DNA of 64,000 nt from Kryptolebias marmoratus (taxonomy: Eukaryota > Chordata > Actinopteri > Cyprinodontiformes > Rivulidae). Each line of letters begins with the position of its first letter. Positions within the stretch are counted from its first letter, which is position 1. Below the pieces are notes generated by a model, which was not told the DNA's origin, searched no databases, and saw only the letters and a list, made by a program, of their open reading frames with translations. Made by a program: the position numbers and the translations under genes. The stretch lies in NCBI RefSeq assembly GCF_001649575.2, contig NC_051440.1, positions 17,510,977 through 17,574,976 of the forward strand. Reading direction: 5' to 3'. Shown in pieces: positions 1 to 11,322 of this stretch.

Positions 1-2163
1 GGAAAAAAAACTGCAATGTGCACTATCATTGTTTAAATTTGCGATGGCAATACTGATTGCGACAAACTCGCATTTTCCTTCACTCCTCACTTTCTCTTCT
101 GTCATCACCATCATCTCCACCAGGTGTGGGCATTAAAGCCAGGGAGCGTCTGTTAAATTGACCAAATATATTATTAGCATGCAGAAAAAGAATGCATGGT
201 ATTTAAAATATAATGGTCAAAGATTTACTGGAATCCAAACAGTTCTTTGCAATATTAATGTTGCGCTCTCTAATATCGAGATAACATTACATTTTTGATA
301 TATTGTGCAGCCCTAGAATGTACTGTCTTATTTGTTTTTGTCAGTTTTCTAGCTTGCCTCATGTTTGCATAAATATGCTGCATTTTCTTGGAACTATGCA
401 GGTAGGTTTGTGATAGATTATTGAAAGAAAATATTACATCTGAAGACGATGCACAAGTGTAGTGAGTACAGCTCTGAAATGTGAGGTGTTATGATTTAGC
501 GGTCCCTGTCAGTTATTTCACTTTGTAAACTGTTTTACAAGCACTTCCTTTCTTTGGACCACTTTGTGATGCTTTAGCTGCGTTGTCGCTGCATGTCGGA
601 GGTCAGTAACAGTCGCCTCTTGTTGCTTTGTCAGAGAATGGACATTTTTTAATTTTGGACTGTAATGTTTTTATCTTTTTGATATATCTATTCAGTACTG
701 CAGACCTCAGTGTGGGAGGCTTTTCTGTAGTTCATTTAGCGTTTTTAATTATTCTACCTCACGCCGCGTTTTTAGTCTTAACTCTGCATTAGGATGCATA
801 CATTTCATAGCAGTTGATTGTAACGGCTTTTCGTTTGTTGCTGTTCTTATTCCATAACAACTCCATATCTTTCTCCTAGAAGTATATTTACTGAAGGCTG
901 AAAATAATCTTCTCCAATTATAAAGTGATAAACACACTTTTCAGCATATAATAAGAAGGTCTATTTGTTACAGGATCACTGTAGCTATTAATGTTATTAA
1001 TCTCAAAAGCAGTTAGAGCTTGTCCTTATCAGTTAATGCCTTTTATTTTTGCCACATATTCCTCCTCATTTACTTCTTTTTACAATATGTCTTTTACTTT
1101 TACTAACAGCTCATTTATCCTTTGTATTTTTGTGTGCATCTTTGCAAATAATCAATAGAATGGAAACTCCAAACACCTTACCTTCTAGCCTTTAAATCTT
1201 ATCTAAAATAATGTTTTTATGTCAGTCTGGCACAAAAACATTGAGCTCTTAGAGCCGACAAGGACTGAAATGTATTTTGGTAACCTCCTTTAGTTTTTGT
1301 TGTAGAATGTAAAGTAGGGCTTTAACATTTTCTACAGGTTTTGTTAAAATTCCATCTGTAATATTTATTGGAACTGACTTTAGATGTGTAATTTTATAGA
1401 ATGTAATGAGAAGAGTAATTACATTAATCATGTCCTTGTTTTGTTCATAAATTCATCTGTTTACTCAAAGAAAAAAAACTAGTAAAAACTATCTGTAGCG
1501 GTTTTTAAAGCAGTGATGTCACTTTGAATGTTTCTGTATCGGTTCTTTTTTGCACTACTAAAATAATTAAAAAACTAATAAACTTACGTGCTGGGAATCT
1601 GCGTCACAGCTCGTCTTTGGCTTTATTCAGTGTAAAAGTTTTTTTTTTTCTCTAATTATTTCTTCCATGTGAAGTTACTCCTGCACAGCAGTCGTCAGAG
1701 TAATTTAAGTGCCCCGAGACGAGGCGGAGAGCAGCATGGAGGCCATGTTTTACTCCGCAGGGCTGACAGTTGTCCCACCTCCCAGAGCCAAAAATAGACC
1801 AACCAAAAAGGAAAACGCTTCTCAGAGATCGAGGGACTTTCTGCGATCATTTTGGATCCAAGAATTTAAAGAAGGAGGTTTGATATTGAAGATTTTATAT
1901 TTTCAGCTTCTTATTTTATTGGCTTGAAGACTTAAATCCTTCAGTTGTTTGGCTCTCGTTCTCTTAAAGAGAGCGTCACTCCGTGAGCCGAGGAAAAGAA
2001 AACAAGTGGAGCCAGTGGAGAACTTTGTTTTTGTTGTTGTGCAGCGGTTGTAGTATTTCTTGTGCTAAGTTTACTTATCATGGTGCGAGTCAGATCGTTT
2101 TATTAGATCCATCTGAGATTCAATTTGACAAAACTTAAGATTTCCCACAACACTGTCAGTGCG
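1..2163. other. Upstream non-coding flank of the kelch gene
   Basis: No convincing exon was found, apart from one possible alternative first exon. An ATG at 1736 with a good start context (A at -3, G at +4) opens a frame of about 60 codons rich in basic residues, but I could not connect it by convincing splice sites to the BTB exon. The stretch around 270-320 ends in a 'tgtgcagccctag' string that is frequent at the edges of old fish DNA transposons. The rest is AT-rich and unremarkable. Confidence 0.5.
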
Positions 2164-4476
2164 ATGAACCCTCTCAAGCAAATGTTTATGGGATTTATTG
2201 AGCGGATCATCTTTTGGTTGAAGCATTGCCTTCAAAGAATTTTGGTTGTTTTTCCAAAACTCAATAATTGTGTAGCATCTACACATGTAACACATAAAGG
2301 ATCATGTCCAGCTGACTCAGAGGAGTGGAAAACCAACGAAACACTCTGCACATATCACCTTGGAGATGGAAAAGGAGCCAAGGTTACAGTCCAAACCACT
2401 ACACATACCTTTCATGTGAGTATATAACGGCATGCAAGTCCCCCTGCAGCACCAGTTAAACAAAAACTAGTGTAATAATTAATTTTAAAGGTGGACCTCC
2501 GACGGCTTTCAGAGTGCAGTGAGTACTTCCGAGCTTTGTCCCAGTCTGACATGAAAGAGACCTCAGAGAGTCTCATTCACCTAGAACATGTGTCCTCCTC
2601 CATTTTCCACAATCTCCTTGAGTTCTCCTTCAATCATGATTTTAAAGTTCCCCAAGAGGAGTTGGGAGCGCACATTCAGGTACGCAAATCCATTTTAAAG
2701 TCTCCCTGGCTAATATTTGCTCCATTTGGACATTTGCTTTGATTTGACATGAATCTATTAGACTCATTCTGCTTGTTTTCCCGAATCCCAAGGTGAGCAG
2801 CTACCTCTTTGCTGAGGCCTTCCTCTTGAAGTGCCTCTCAGTCCTGGCAGATGAGCTCAATCCATCTAACTGTTTGTCTTACTTGAGTCTTGCTCAGGAG
2901 ATTTTCTGTGTCGAGCTGAAGAACACCGTATTCATTTATCTGAGCAGAAACCTGCTGGAGCTGCCACATGTGATGAGGTGCGTACAGTTTCAGTACTCCG
3001 GTTTTCTGAATGTTGCTTCTTGTCGCTGAAACTGATTTATGCACCAGATCCCTGAACGCCGAGGAGAAGGAGGAAGTTGTAAACTTGAGGGTACGAGGAG
3101 AGCGACATCTGTGCAGCTTGAGGAAGGAGAACTTAACGTCTTGGAAAGACCCAGAGACTGAACGTGCTCGTCACATTTTCACGATGAACGGGCCGGAGGA
3201 CAGTGGAGACTGGCACCCAGTTACAGAACTTCCTTTTAGAGCTGATAAGTGGTGTTTTACCGCAGTGGTGCTTTATAACTACCTGTACGTTATAGGAGGC
3301 TACAGGCAGCGTATGAAGAGAGGCTGGGAGTTTAATATGGCTTCCTTTAGATATAATCCCTTTACTCATTCATGGGTTCCCACATCACCTCTGATAAAGG
3401 TACGCCAATCCTCTGATTCTTTTGTCCAAAATGACAACTTTTCTCTTGTTTTTGCATCATTTCTGTAATAATAAAAAAACTGTCCCCATCTGCTACAGCA
3501 CAGGAGGCACTTCAGTGCAGTGGCCTGTGAAGGCTGTATTTACGCTGTGGGAGGCTGGTACTTGGACTCTCTGGTGACTCCGGACTCCAGCACAGCTCTG
3601 TACACAGCTGTGGAGCGCTATGATCCATGGGAGGACACATGGAGGTTTGGATCCATATAAAACAACTGGGTTACGTGATGCTTGAAATAGGGTTTTCATT
3701 ATTATTACCATTTCCCAAATATTAAATGCTCAACTTCTGCTTTAGGTTTGTATCTTCGCTGCCACTCACTGACTTCCAGTTCACCATGTCCTTATCCCAT
3801 GATGTCCCTCTTGCTACCAGCTTGGGCGAGTGTGTTTATGTGCTGGGGTCTATCCAGAGGACGGGAGAAAAACTACTGCTGCAGTATAACACAAAGCAAG
3901 GTGCAGAGAATCAGAACACCTCACACCTGCTTTAAAATCAGTTTGCACACATAGGAAATAAACCAATTATCCTGTTTCCTAACCAATAAATAAAATACTA
4001 TGTTTATGTCTTCTCTTTGTCTACTATAGACTCGTGGTCTGAACTGCTCCCCACCCTTACCAGAGCAGATGCAGACCTCCCTATTCTTTACTTCCTGGGG
4101 GCTTCTGACAAGCTGCTCATTATTGGTGGCAACAATTCAGGAAACGTGGTGACTTCATTCTGTGTGAAGTCAAAGAAATGGGGACAGGTAAAAATCCAAA
4201 TGTTTCAATTTAGGAGGCCAAAGAGTTAATTGTGCACAACAATACATCCCATATTTATTTACTTTTTGACAAATTGTCCCTGTTTTTCTCCAGGCACATA
4301 GGGCAGAGAAAATGGCATTTGCAGGGCAGGGGACCCTTGTAGGAGACCGGCTTCTGATGCCCAGTATAGAACACAACAGTGTCGTACAAATGGATGTCCA
4401 AACTCTCTCCATCACAGCATTTCCACCTTTACCTGTCTCCATGTGCTACGAGGCTGTCTTTTATCTTTACTTCTAA
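2164..4476 (+). CDS. BTB-BACK-kelch protein, KLHDC7-like
   Basis: Eight exons join to 539 aa: 2164-2415, 2491-2679, 2793-2977, 3048-3399, 3499-3644, 3746-3900, 4030-4187, 4294-4476. All introns are GT-AG and the frame stays open throughout. Residues about 65-150 are BTB-like (CSEYFRALSQSDMKE), followed by a BACK segment with NCLSYLSLAQ and a run of kelch blades (YLYVIGGY, CIYAVGGW, VERYDPWEDTW, LLIIGGN). Family members are often CUL3 substrate adaptors, although KLHDC7 proteins are little studied; that role is inference. The BACK-to-kelch join (NAEEKEEVVNLRVRGERHL) parallels remembered KLHDC7A (SGAERELILQRRLRGRQYL). The N-terminus before the BTB domain is hydrophobic and could be a membrane segment. 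The start is uncertain: an in-frame TAG at 2104 limits the exon upstream, and 2164 is the first ATG after it. Synteny with cpt1b supports a KLHDC7B-like origin, but the multi-exon structure and clear BTB domain are unlike the single-exon human genes, so no symbol is given. Confidence 0.8.
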
Positions 4477-4966
4477 TTTGACAGTTAGTCTCTTTGCATG
4501 TATTTGGTGCTGATGTTTGTAAATTAATTTAATTACATTTTCAAGTACCTTGATAGTAAGTATTAGATTCCCATGGGGTTTTTTTGGTTGTTACGTCTGG
4601 TGTACAGTGTCCTAAAGTATGTGTCCAGTGTGTAAAAATCAGCAAAGCCTTATTTATCTTTTTAGGATCACGTGAGAAGATTCAAAGCCTCCTTGTCAAT
4701 AAGCATGGTTCACATGAATTCAGAACACATAACAACGATTATAGCATAAGCCACTTAAGAAATTGTTGAGATAATTATGTTGTGGTATTTATGCAGCTCT
4801 CATTCATGGAGAAAAGATTTGTAACTACTGTCATAAAGCCCTTGGTGACATTAGGCTGACACCCATTTTAAACAGCTTTTGCTCCAGAAGTCCTGACAAA
4901 CCGTTTTGGCTTGTTTTGGGTTTCTAAAAAATGGGTAGACATGTGTTCCTTTCTCACACATTACAT

Positions 4967-4972
4967 AATAAA
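4967..4972 (+). terminator. Poly(A) signal of the kelch gene
   Basis: AATAAA lies about 490 bases after the kelch stop codon and before the first cpt1b exon. It is the best placed hexamer for 3' end formation. The cleavage site itself cannot be seen. Confidence 0.45.
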
Positions 4973-5044
4973 TCTTATAATCCGACGTCTGACCTTGTAT
5001 TCAGTCGTAGTAAATAATTGTATGATCTTGGGATGGGAAAGTAG

Positions 5045-5358
5045 GTGAAATGTCAGATGGCTCTGAGTTTTCATCCAGCACCGCAACGGATTCCGTTACG
5101 TAGCAGAGACCTCACAGCACATGAGTTCAAGCTCTGTCGATGTTTGGTGTCTGGTTACAAAGAAGAGGCATGTCATGAGAGAGAGAGAGAGAGCGGAGCT
5201 GAAGGAGAGGAGGGGGGTGTAGAAAGCGCAGGAGACGACGGTCATGCTCACCTGAGTAAAGCCACTTCAAGGACACAGAACACAAGATTCAGTACGGAAG
5301 ATTTTCACTGCCTCTCTGCTCTACCTGAGCTCATTACGCTCACTCTGCTCTGATTAAG
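5045..5358 (+). promoter_or_regulatory. Putative cpt1b promoter and 5' non-coding exon
   Basis: A purine-rich stretch with a GA repeat (about 5179-5194) ends in a good splice donor, AAG|GTAAAA, at 5358/5359. The matching acceptor is TTTTAG at 6338, twelve bases before the cpt1b ATG, giving a short leader spliced onto the coding exon. CPT1 genes commonly have a non-coding first exon, so this is the likely promoter region. The transcription start cannot be placed from sequence alone. Confidence 0.45.
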
Positions 5359-6350
5359 GTAAAATATGCGTCTTCTACTTAGTAGTCTTTATTTACTGGC
5401 ACTTGTAGGGTGAACTCCAAGTTTTATTTACATATGATAAGCAAAGAAGAACATACAAATAACATGCTGAAGTGAGTTTTTTCATTGTGTTTTGTTTGTA
5501 CGTAATTTTGTTCAAATTATATTAGGGATTTTCATTGATATAAAAAAAATTAAAAGAGTTTTTATAGGTTTCATCAAAGCAAAAGCTATTACAAATTACT
5601 TGTCTGAAAGGCACTCAAGCTATGCTGCAACACCAGAGAGGTTTGCCGGCTGGACCCTGTGTTTATATTCTCATGCCCATCTGAGGCTTGTGCACATGCT
5701 CTGTCGGCGCACCACTATATCTGGCCATTGAACTTTGTCCCAGTTGGTAACTGTTTAGTCATATGACATGGAAAAAGCCACACAAGACCTGTCACTCATC
5801 CATAACATGGAGTGATGTGGGAAGTGCAAATATTTTTGTTTAGGCTTGTACAAGGCCAGTACAGGCTTATCATTGAATCAACTCCTTTACCTTTACACTA
5901 TTTATGTTTTGCATGCAGACATCCTTAAATTCCATATAAGTGATTGGTCATTTCACAAATAATGAACAAAAGGGACAAAGCAACTTTTACCCCAGATGAT
6001 CATCTTTAATCTCTAGAAAAAGTTCTGTTAATTGATGTGAAGAACACTTGCTAATGCAGCAATAATGAAAGGAACACCCTAAGACAGGAAAAACACAGAA
6101 TGTAATTCTAATAATAATATTTAAAGAATAAACTAGAATTATGTAATAGGTAAAACTCCAATTTATGGGGTAATTTAGGTAATGTGCTTAGACATTTTAA
6201 GAGAAATTATAAAACATCATTGGGTTATGTCACAGCTTACGCTACAAAACCACCTGTTAAACAGTTTTTATATTTGTTACATCTTATTGTGTCATCTGTT
6301 CTGAAACCTGATAGTATCTTATTGCTAACTTATTTTAGTAATACACAAAG

Positions 6351-9300
6351 ATGGCTGAGGCTCACCAGGCAGTGGGCTTCCAGTTCACTGTGCACCCAGA
6401 CGGTGTGGACATTAAGCTGAGTCAAGAGGTCATCAAAAACATCTACCTGTCGGGAGTCACTGCGTGGAAGAAGAGAGCCATTTTATTTAAGGTACAAACA
6501 CCATCAGTGCAATTATAACACATGCCTATCTGTGTTTTTAAAAAGTGAAAAAAAAAGTCAAAAAGATTACAAATAAGTGTGGCACCTAAGATCTATGGAA
6601 CAAGGCTTTGTATTTTTTTGTTATATTTAACAAAATGGGATATTTTTTTATGTCAAATAAATGTCTGATGTTTATTATTATTATTATTATTATTATATTA
6701 TTTACAGAATGGTTTTCTGTCTGGAGTCTACCCCGCCAGCCCGTTCAGTTGGCTGATAGTTGTGATCGCCATGATGAGTTCCTTGTACACACACATCGAC
6801 CTCTCTCTCGGAATGATCGATGTGATCAAGGAAAACCTGCCACACAAGTCAGTAATCTCCACAGCTCGACACAATCCATCCATCCATCCATTTTCTTTAC
6901 CCGCTTCTCCTTTCCAGGTTGCGGGGAGCTGGTGCCTACCTCCAGCCATTAAATATTTTTCTGAAAACAGAATCGTCGTGCGATTCTCTGTTTAAATAAT
7001 GTTAACAAAGGCGGTGTTGTGCCTTTTCTGAGCAGAGACTGCATGTCGAAGCAGACCAGAGCTGTGCTGAGTGCCATCCTGTTTGCCACTGGACTGTGGA
7101 TCTTCCTCATCTACCTCATGAGATACTCTCTCAAAGCTCTTCTTTCCTACCACGGATGGATTTTTGAATCCCATGGAAAAATTAGTACATCAACGAAAGT
7201 GTGGCTGGTATGTTTGCACCCCTGTCTCGGTTGTTCTATTTATCCTGTCAGCTGCAGATCTTAGTGTAAAGGATGAAATAGATTCTAAGGAATCTAATAT
7301 AAAAAATCATCAGATATGCAACATTTATGATAAATACTATATATTCCTCGACAGAGCTTGGTAAAGATGTTTTCTGGAAGGAGGCCGCTGCTCTACAGTT
7401 TCCAGGCGGCTTTACCCCGACTCCCTGTGCCCAGTGTGGATGATACCATTCAGAGGGTGTGTAATCACACAGCACTGACCTTCCACAAACAGACACATGC
7501 AAGATCACACTGAAAATTAGCTCAATAATTATAATTTATCATAATAATAATAATATTCAAATAAATTGTAACAAATGATGATTCAATAGTTTGTGTTGCA
7601 TGTGTAGCATTGAAACACTGAAAAAAGAAAATAAAACTGGGATATTATGTTTATTTATTAGGTTTTGATATATACTGTTATAAACAAAGCTATGTTTTCT
7701 ACCATTTAATCAGTGTAGCCTGCTAATTGCACAAATAATTGCCTAATTTTCTTACTGAACTTCTCCACGTTGCACTGTAAAGTAGTACAAATACGGTATG
7801 TCATTTTGGCACAAAACGTATAGAAGTCATCCAGGATTTTTATTTGTATTTCTCTATTTTATTAGGTGTGCTTTTACATAACAGTTCTCCATTGTCCTGA
7901 CTGCACAGTTTGTTCTCATCACAGTACCTTGAGTCAGTGCGCCCTCTGCTGAACAGTCAACAGTACAACCAGATGGAAATGTTGGCCAATAACTTTAAAG
8001 ACACTGAAGCAGCGCAGCTCCAGAGATACCTGGTTTTAAAGTCCTGGTGGGCAACAAATTATGTAAGTAGTGTTTTATTGTATTTTGTGAAAGCTAAATT
8101 CACATGGTTTGTAGTGTTTTTACAAAAATAACTTGTTATCTTCTTCAGGTGAGTGACTGGTGGGAAGAGTACATCTACCTGAGGAGCAGGGGTCCAATCA
8201 TGGTCAACAGTAACTTCTACATAATGGTGAGTTCAGCTGTTTTTGCTTTTGCTGATCACCAATGAGGTTCTTTTTTCACATTTTTTTCCATTCTTGTACC
8301 TTTGACCTTTTTAAATGTAAAAACAGATAAAATAATGTTCGATCTGTTTACATAAAGGACCTTTTGTACGTGACTCCAACACACCGGCAGGCAGCGCGGG
8401 CAGGGAATGTGGTCCATGCTCTGCTGCAGTACAGACGCAAGCTGGAGCGAGGTGAACATGCACCGGTAATACCACAAACTGTTTGTTTTTTTTTTACATG
8501 TTAACCTCTTTTCACTAAAAGGTTAACATATTGATATATTATGTTGTTGTTGTTTTTGTCTTCTCAGCTGAGGGCTTTAGGGACAGTTCCCATGTGTTCC
8601 ACTCAGATGGAGAGGATGTTCAACACCACCCGAGTCCCTGGAATAGCAACGGGTGAGAAAATGTTTTGGGTCCGAGGAGAGAAAAAAGGAACATGCAGGC
8701 ATTAGATATTAATTGTTACTAACCTGGCCATCTTTTCTTGCTTGAAACTGTCCGTAGACATTGTGCAGCACCTGACGAACAGAAAGCACCTGGTTGTCTA
8801 CCACAAAGGCCGCTTCTTCCAAGTGTGGCTGTACACTGGAGGGCGCCATCTCTTACCCAGTGAACTGGAGACGCAGTTTCAAAGGATCCTAAATGACACA
8901 TCAGAACCCCAACCAGGAGAGCTCAAACTAGCCGCTCTGACTGCAGGAGACAGGCATGTACAAACACACGCGCGCACACATGCAGCGGACACAAACTCGC
9001 CGTAGAGACACTCTGCTTAAATTTCTTTGCTTTCTTTTCTAGAGTTCCATGGGCTCGTGCTCGGGTGAAAAATTTTAGCCGGGGAGTAAACAAAACCTCC
9101 CTGAACGCCATTGAGTCCGCTGCGTTCTTTCTGACCCTTGATGAAGAGCCACAGGGTTACGACCCATCAAAGACAAACTCGCTTGACAATTACGCCAAGT
9201 CCCTGCTGCATGGGAAATGTTACGACAGGTAGGTAGATGAGACGAGGCCTCAAGTCTCAGTTAGATTTGACCTTTTGGTTTTTGTTTCCCAGGAAACATT

Positions 9301-11322
9301 GGTCTTATTGTTACAGGTGGTTTGACAAGTCTTTCACCCTAATCTCATATCCAAACGGGAAGATTGGTGTAAACGTGGAGCACTCTTGGGCCGATGCACC
9401 AATCGTTGGACACATGTTGGAGGTATAAAATGCATTTTAGTGCTGAAAATTGGGAGATTTAAAGTCTGCAGTTTTTTTCCTCAGCTGTAATTTTCTCGTC
9501 TGTGTAGTATGTTCTTGCGACAGACTGCTTTCATCTTGGCTACACAGAAGAGGGACACTGTAAAGGAGATGTAAACAGGGGCCTGCCTTATCCTACTCGA
9601 CTACAGTGGCAGATCTCAAAAGAGGTGAAGTAGAACCACCAACAGTGACTTTTAGATTTGATCTTTAAACAGCATTTAAATCTTTCTGTTTTTTTCCATC
9701 TTAGTGCCAAGATGTCATTGAGACTTCATACCTATCAGCCAAACAGATAGCTGATGATGTGGACTTCCACGGTTATTTGTTTACTGACTTCGGCAAAGGG
9801 CTGATCAAGAAGTGCAGGACGAGCCCCGATGCCTTCATTCAGCTGGCTCTGCAGCTAGCACAGTTCAGGGTAGATCTGTGCTCAGTCACTTACTTACAGT
9901 ACATCAAAGTGTACCACCAGATCACACTGAACCCTTTCCTTTACAGGACCAGGGTGTGTTCTGTCTGACTTACGAGTCTTCGATGACTCGTATGTTCAGA
10001 GACGGGAGGACGGAAACTGTACGCTCCTGCACCTCCGAGGCTGTTGCCTTCGTTCGGGCAATGGAGGACACAAGTGCAACAGTAAGCAGAACACACAAAA
10101 AGTTTCAAATTTACCAGGACAAAACAAAAATGCAACATAAGACCAAAATAATGTAACTGTGAAAAATATCTGTAGAAGTATATTGAAGTTTTTGCTAAAA
10201 AAAAAAACCCACAGACTTTGGACACATGTAGTGTGAAATGTGTGTTCCCGTGGTGTGTTTGTACACGGTGACCTCTCACATTGTGACCATTTTTAAAAGG
10301 GGTGAGAGGTTGCTTTGTGCCGTTAAGGACTAGGTCACCAAGACATCAAGGTATCAAGGTAATGTTTGTCTGTGCCCTGGACTCTGAACTCTCTGATGTC
10401 ACGATAGAAGTTTAACCTAAACTGCTCTGTTTAAGGTCATGTTGACAATAAAATCTAATAGGAACAGACTGGTTTTGTGCAATAATGGTTCATGTGTGTT
10501 AGAGGAGAAAGAATGATAAGGTAAACTGGCTGTTTTTTGTTTTTTTTTTGTTTGTTTGTGTGACCAGAATGCCCAAAGACTTGCCCTGTTTCGAAAGGCA
10601 GCAGAGAAGCATCAGAACATGTATCGTCTGGCCATGACCGGCTCTGGTATTGATCGTCACCTCTTCTGTCTTTACATAGTGTCCAAATACCTTGGTGTTG
10701 ACTCACCATTTCTGAAGAAGGTTAGGATTAGAACCATCTCATTCTCATTTTACTGGTTTCTTCTGCACGACTAGTCTGCTCGTGTGCCTTTCAAACCCTC
10801 AGTGTCTCCATGTCCAGGTGCTTTCAGAGCCATGGAAGTTGTCCACAAGCCAGACTCCACAGCAGCAGCTAAACCTAATTGACATCAACAAGTTCCCTAA
10901 ATATGTGGGTGCTGGAGGTGGCTTTGGCCCTGTGAGTTCCTTCACTTTAGATAAGTTAAAGTTGCATGTATGGTTCATATGACCTCATACAGACTTTATG
11001 TAACAGGTGGCAGATGATGGCTACGGTGTGTCTTACATCATTATTGGGGAAAACCTCATCACATTCCACATCTCCAGCAAGTTCTCCAGTCCTGACACAG
11101 TAAGACCACAAAACAATACCTTTTCTATTAGAGATCTACCTAAATTCTACTTCTGTCCGAGGTCAATAATTTGTTTCTCTCCTCCAGAACTCCTGCCGGT
11201 TTGGTCAGCACATCCAACAGGCCATGATTGATATTCAAACGCTTTTCAAGATGGAAAATGATAAGAAGATAGACAAGAATTTGAATTGTGTGCATATAGT
11301 AAATGGGAAAAAGCACCTGTAA
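6351..11322 (+). CDS. cpt1b: Carnitine O-palmitoyltransferase 1, muscle type
   Basis: Eighteen coding exons give 787 aa: 6351-6491, 6708-6847, 7036-7207, 7355-7456, 7925-8062, 8149-8226, 8358-8465, 8568-8652, 8758-8953, 9043-9228, 9317-9422, 9508-9624, 9705-9869, 9947-10081, 10568-10720, 10818-10931, 11007-11099, 11188-11322. The enzyme sits in the outer mitochondrial membrane and transfers long-chain acyl groups from CoA to carnitine, the malonyl-CoA-controlled step of fatty acid oxidation. Visible marks are the MAEAHQAV start (Glu3 and His5, linked to malonyl-CoA control), two membrane segments (about residues 58-74 and 100-121), catalytic His near 471 in EHSWADAPI, the SSMTRMFR segment, and [10 protein letters not shown] near 683. 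Segments such as [11 protein letters not shown] and [14 protein letters not shown] favour CPT1B over CPT1A. The intron after 8953 starts with GC instead of GT. The C-terminus runs about 15-18 residues past the human end and is rich in Lys and Asn. Confidence 0.96.
6672..6699. repeat. TTA microsatellite in cpt1b intron 1
   Basis: A run of about nine TTA units lies just upstream of the acceptor of cpt1b coding exon 2 (6708). Its length may vary between individuals and it sits within the polypyrimidine region. Confidence 0.85.
6878..6950. repeat. Short fish interspersed repeat fragment
   Basis: A CATC tetranucleotide tract is followed by a 'ttttctttacccgcttctcc' segment and 'gcggggagctggtgcc'. 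This matches a very common fish repeat as I remember it, probably the 3' end of a LINE or related element. It lies in the short intron after cpt1b coding exon 2. Confidence 0.65.
8954..9042 (+). other. GC-AG intron in cpt1b
   Basis: The exon ends GGAGACAG and the intron begins GCATGT. The next exon starts A GTT CCA TGG after TTCTAG. Only a GC donor restores the conserved GDRVPWAR protein segment; using the nearby GT at 8958 would insert two residues. GC-AG introns are a minor but normal class. Confidence 0.8.
10082..10567. other. Longest late intron of cpt1b
   Basis: This 486-base intron splits the segment after [10 protein letters not shown] from [16 protein letters not shown]. It contains poly-A and poly-T runs and short direct repeats (aaggtatcaaggta near 10345). 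I see no coding content. Confidence 0.6.
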
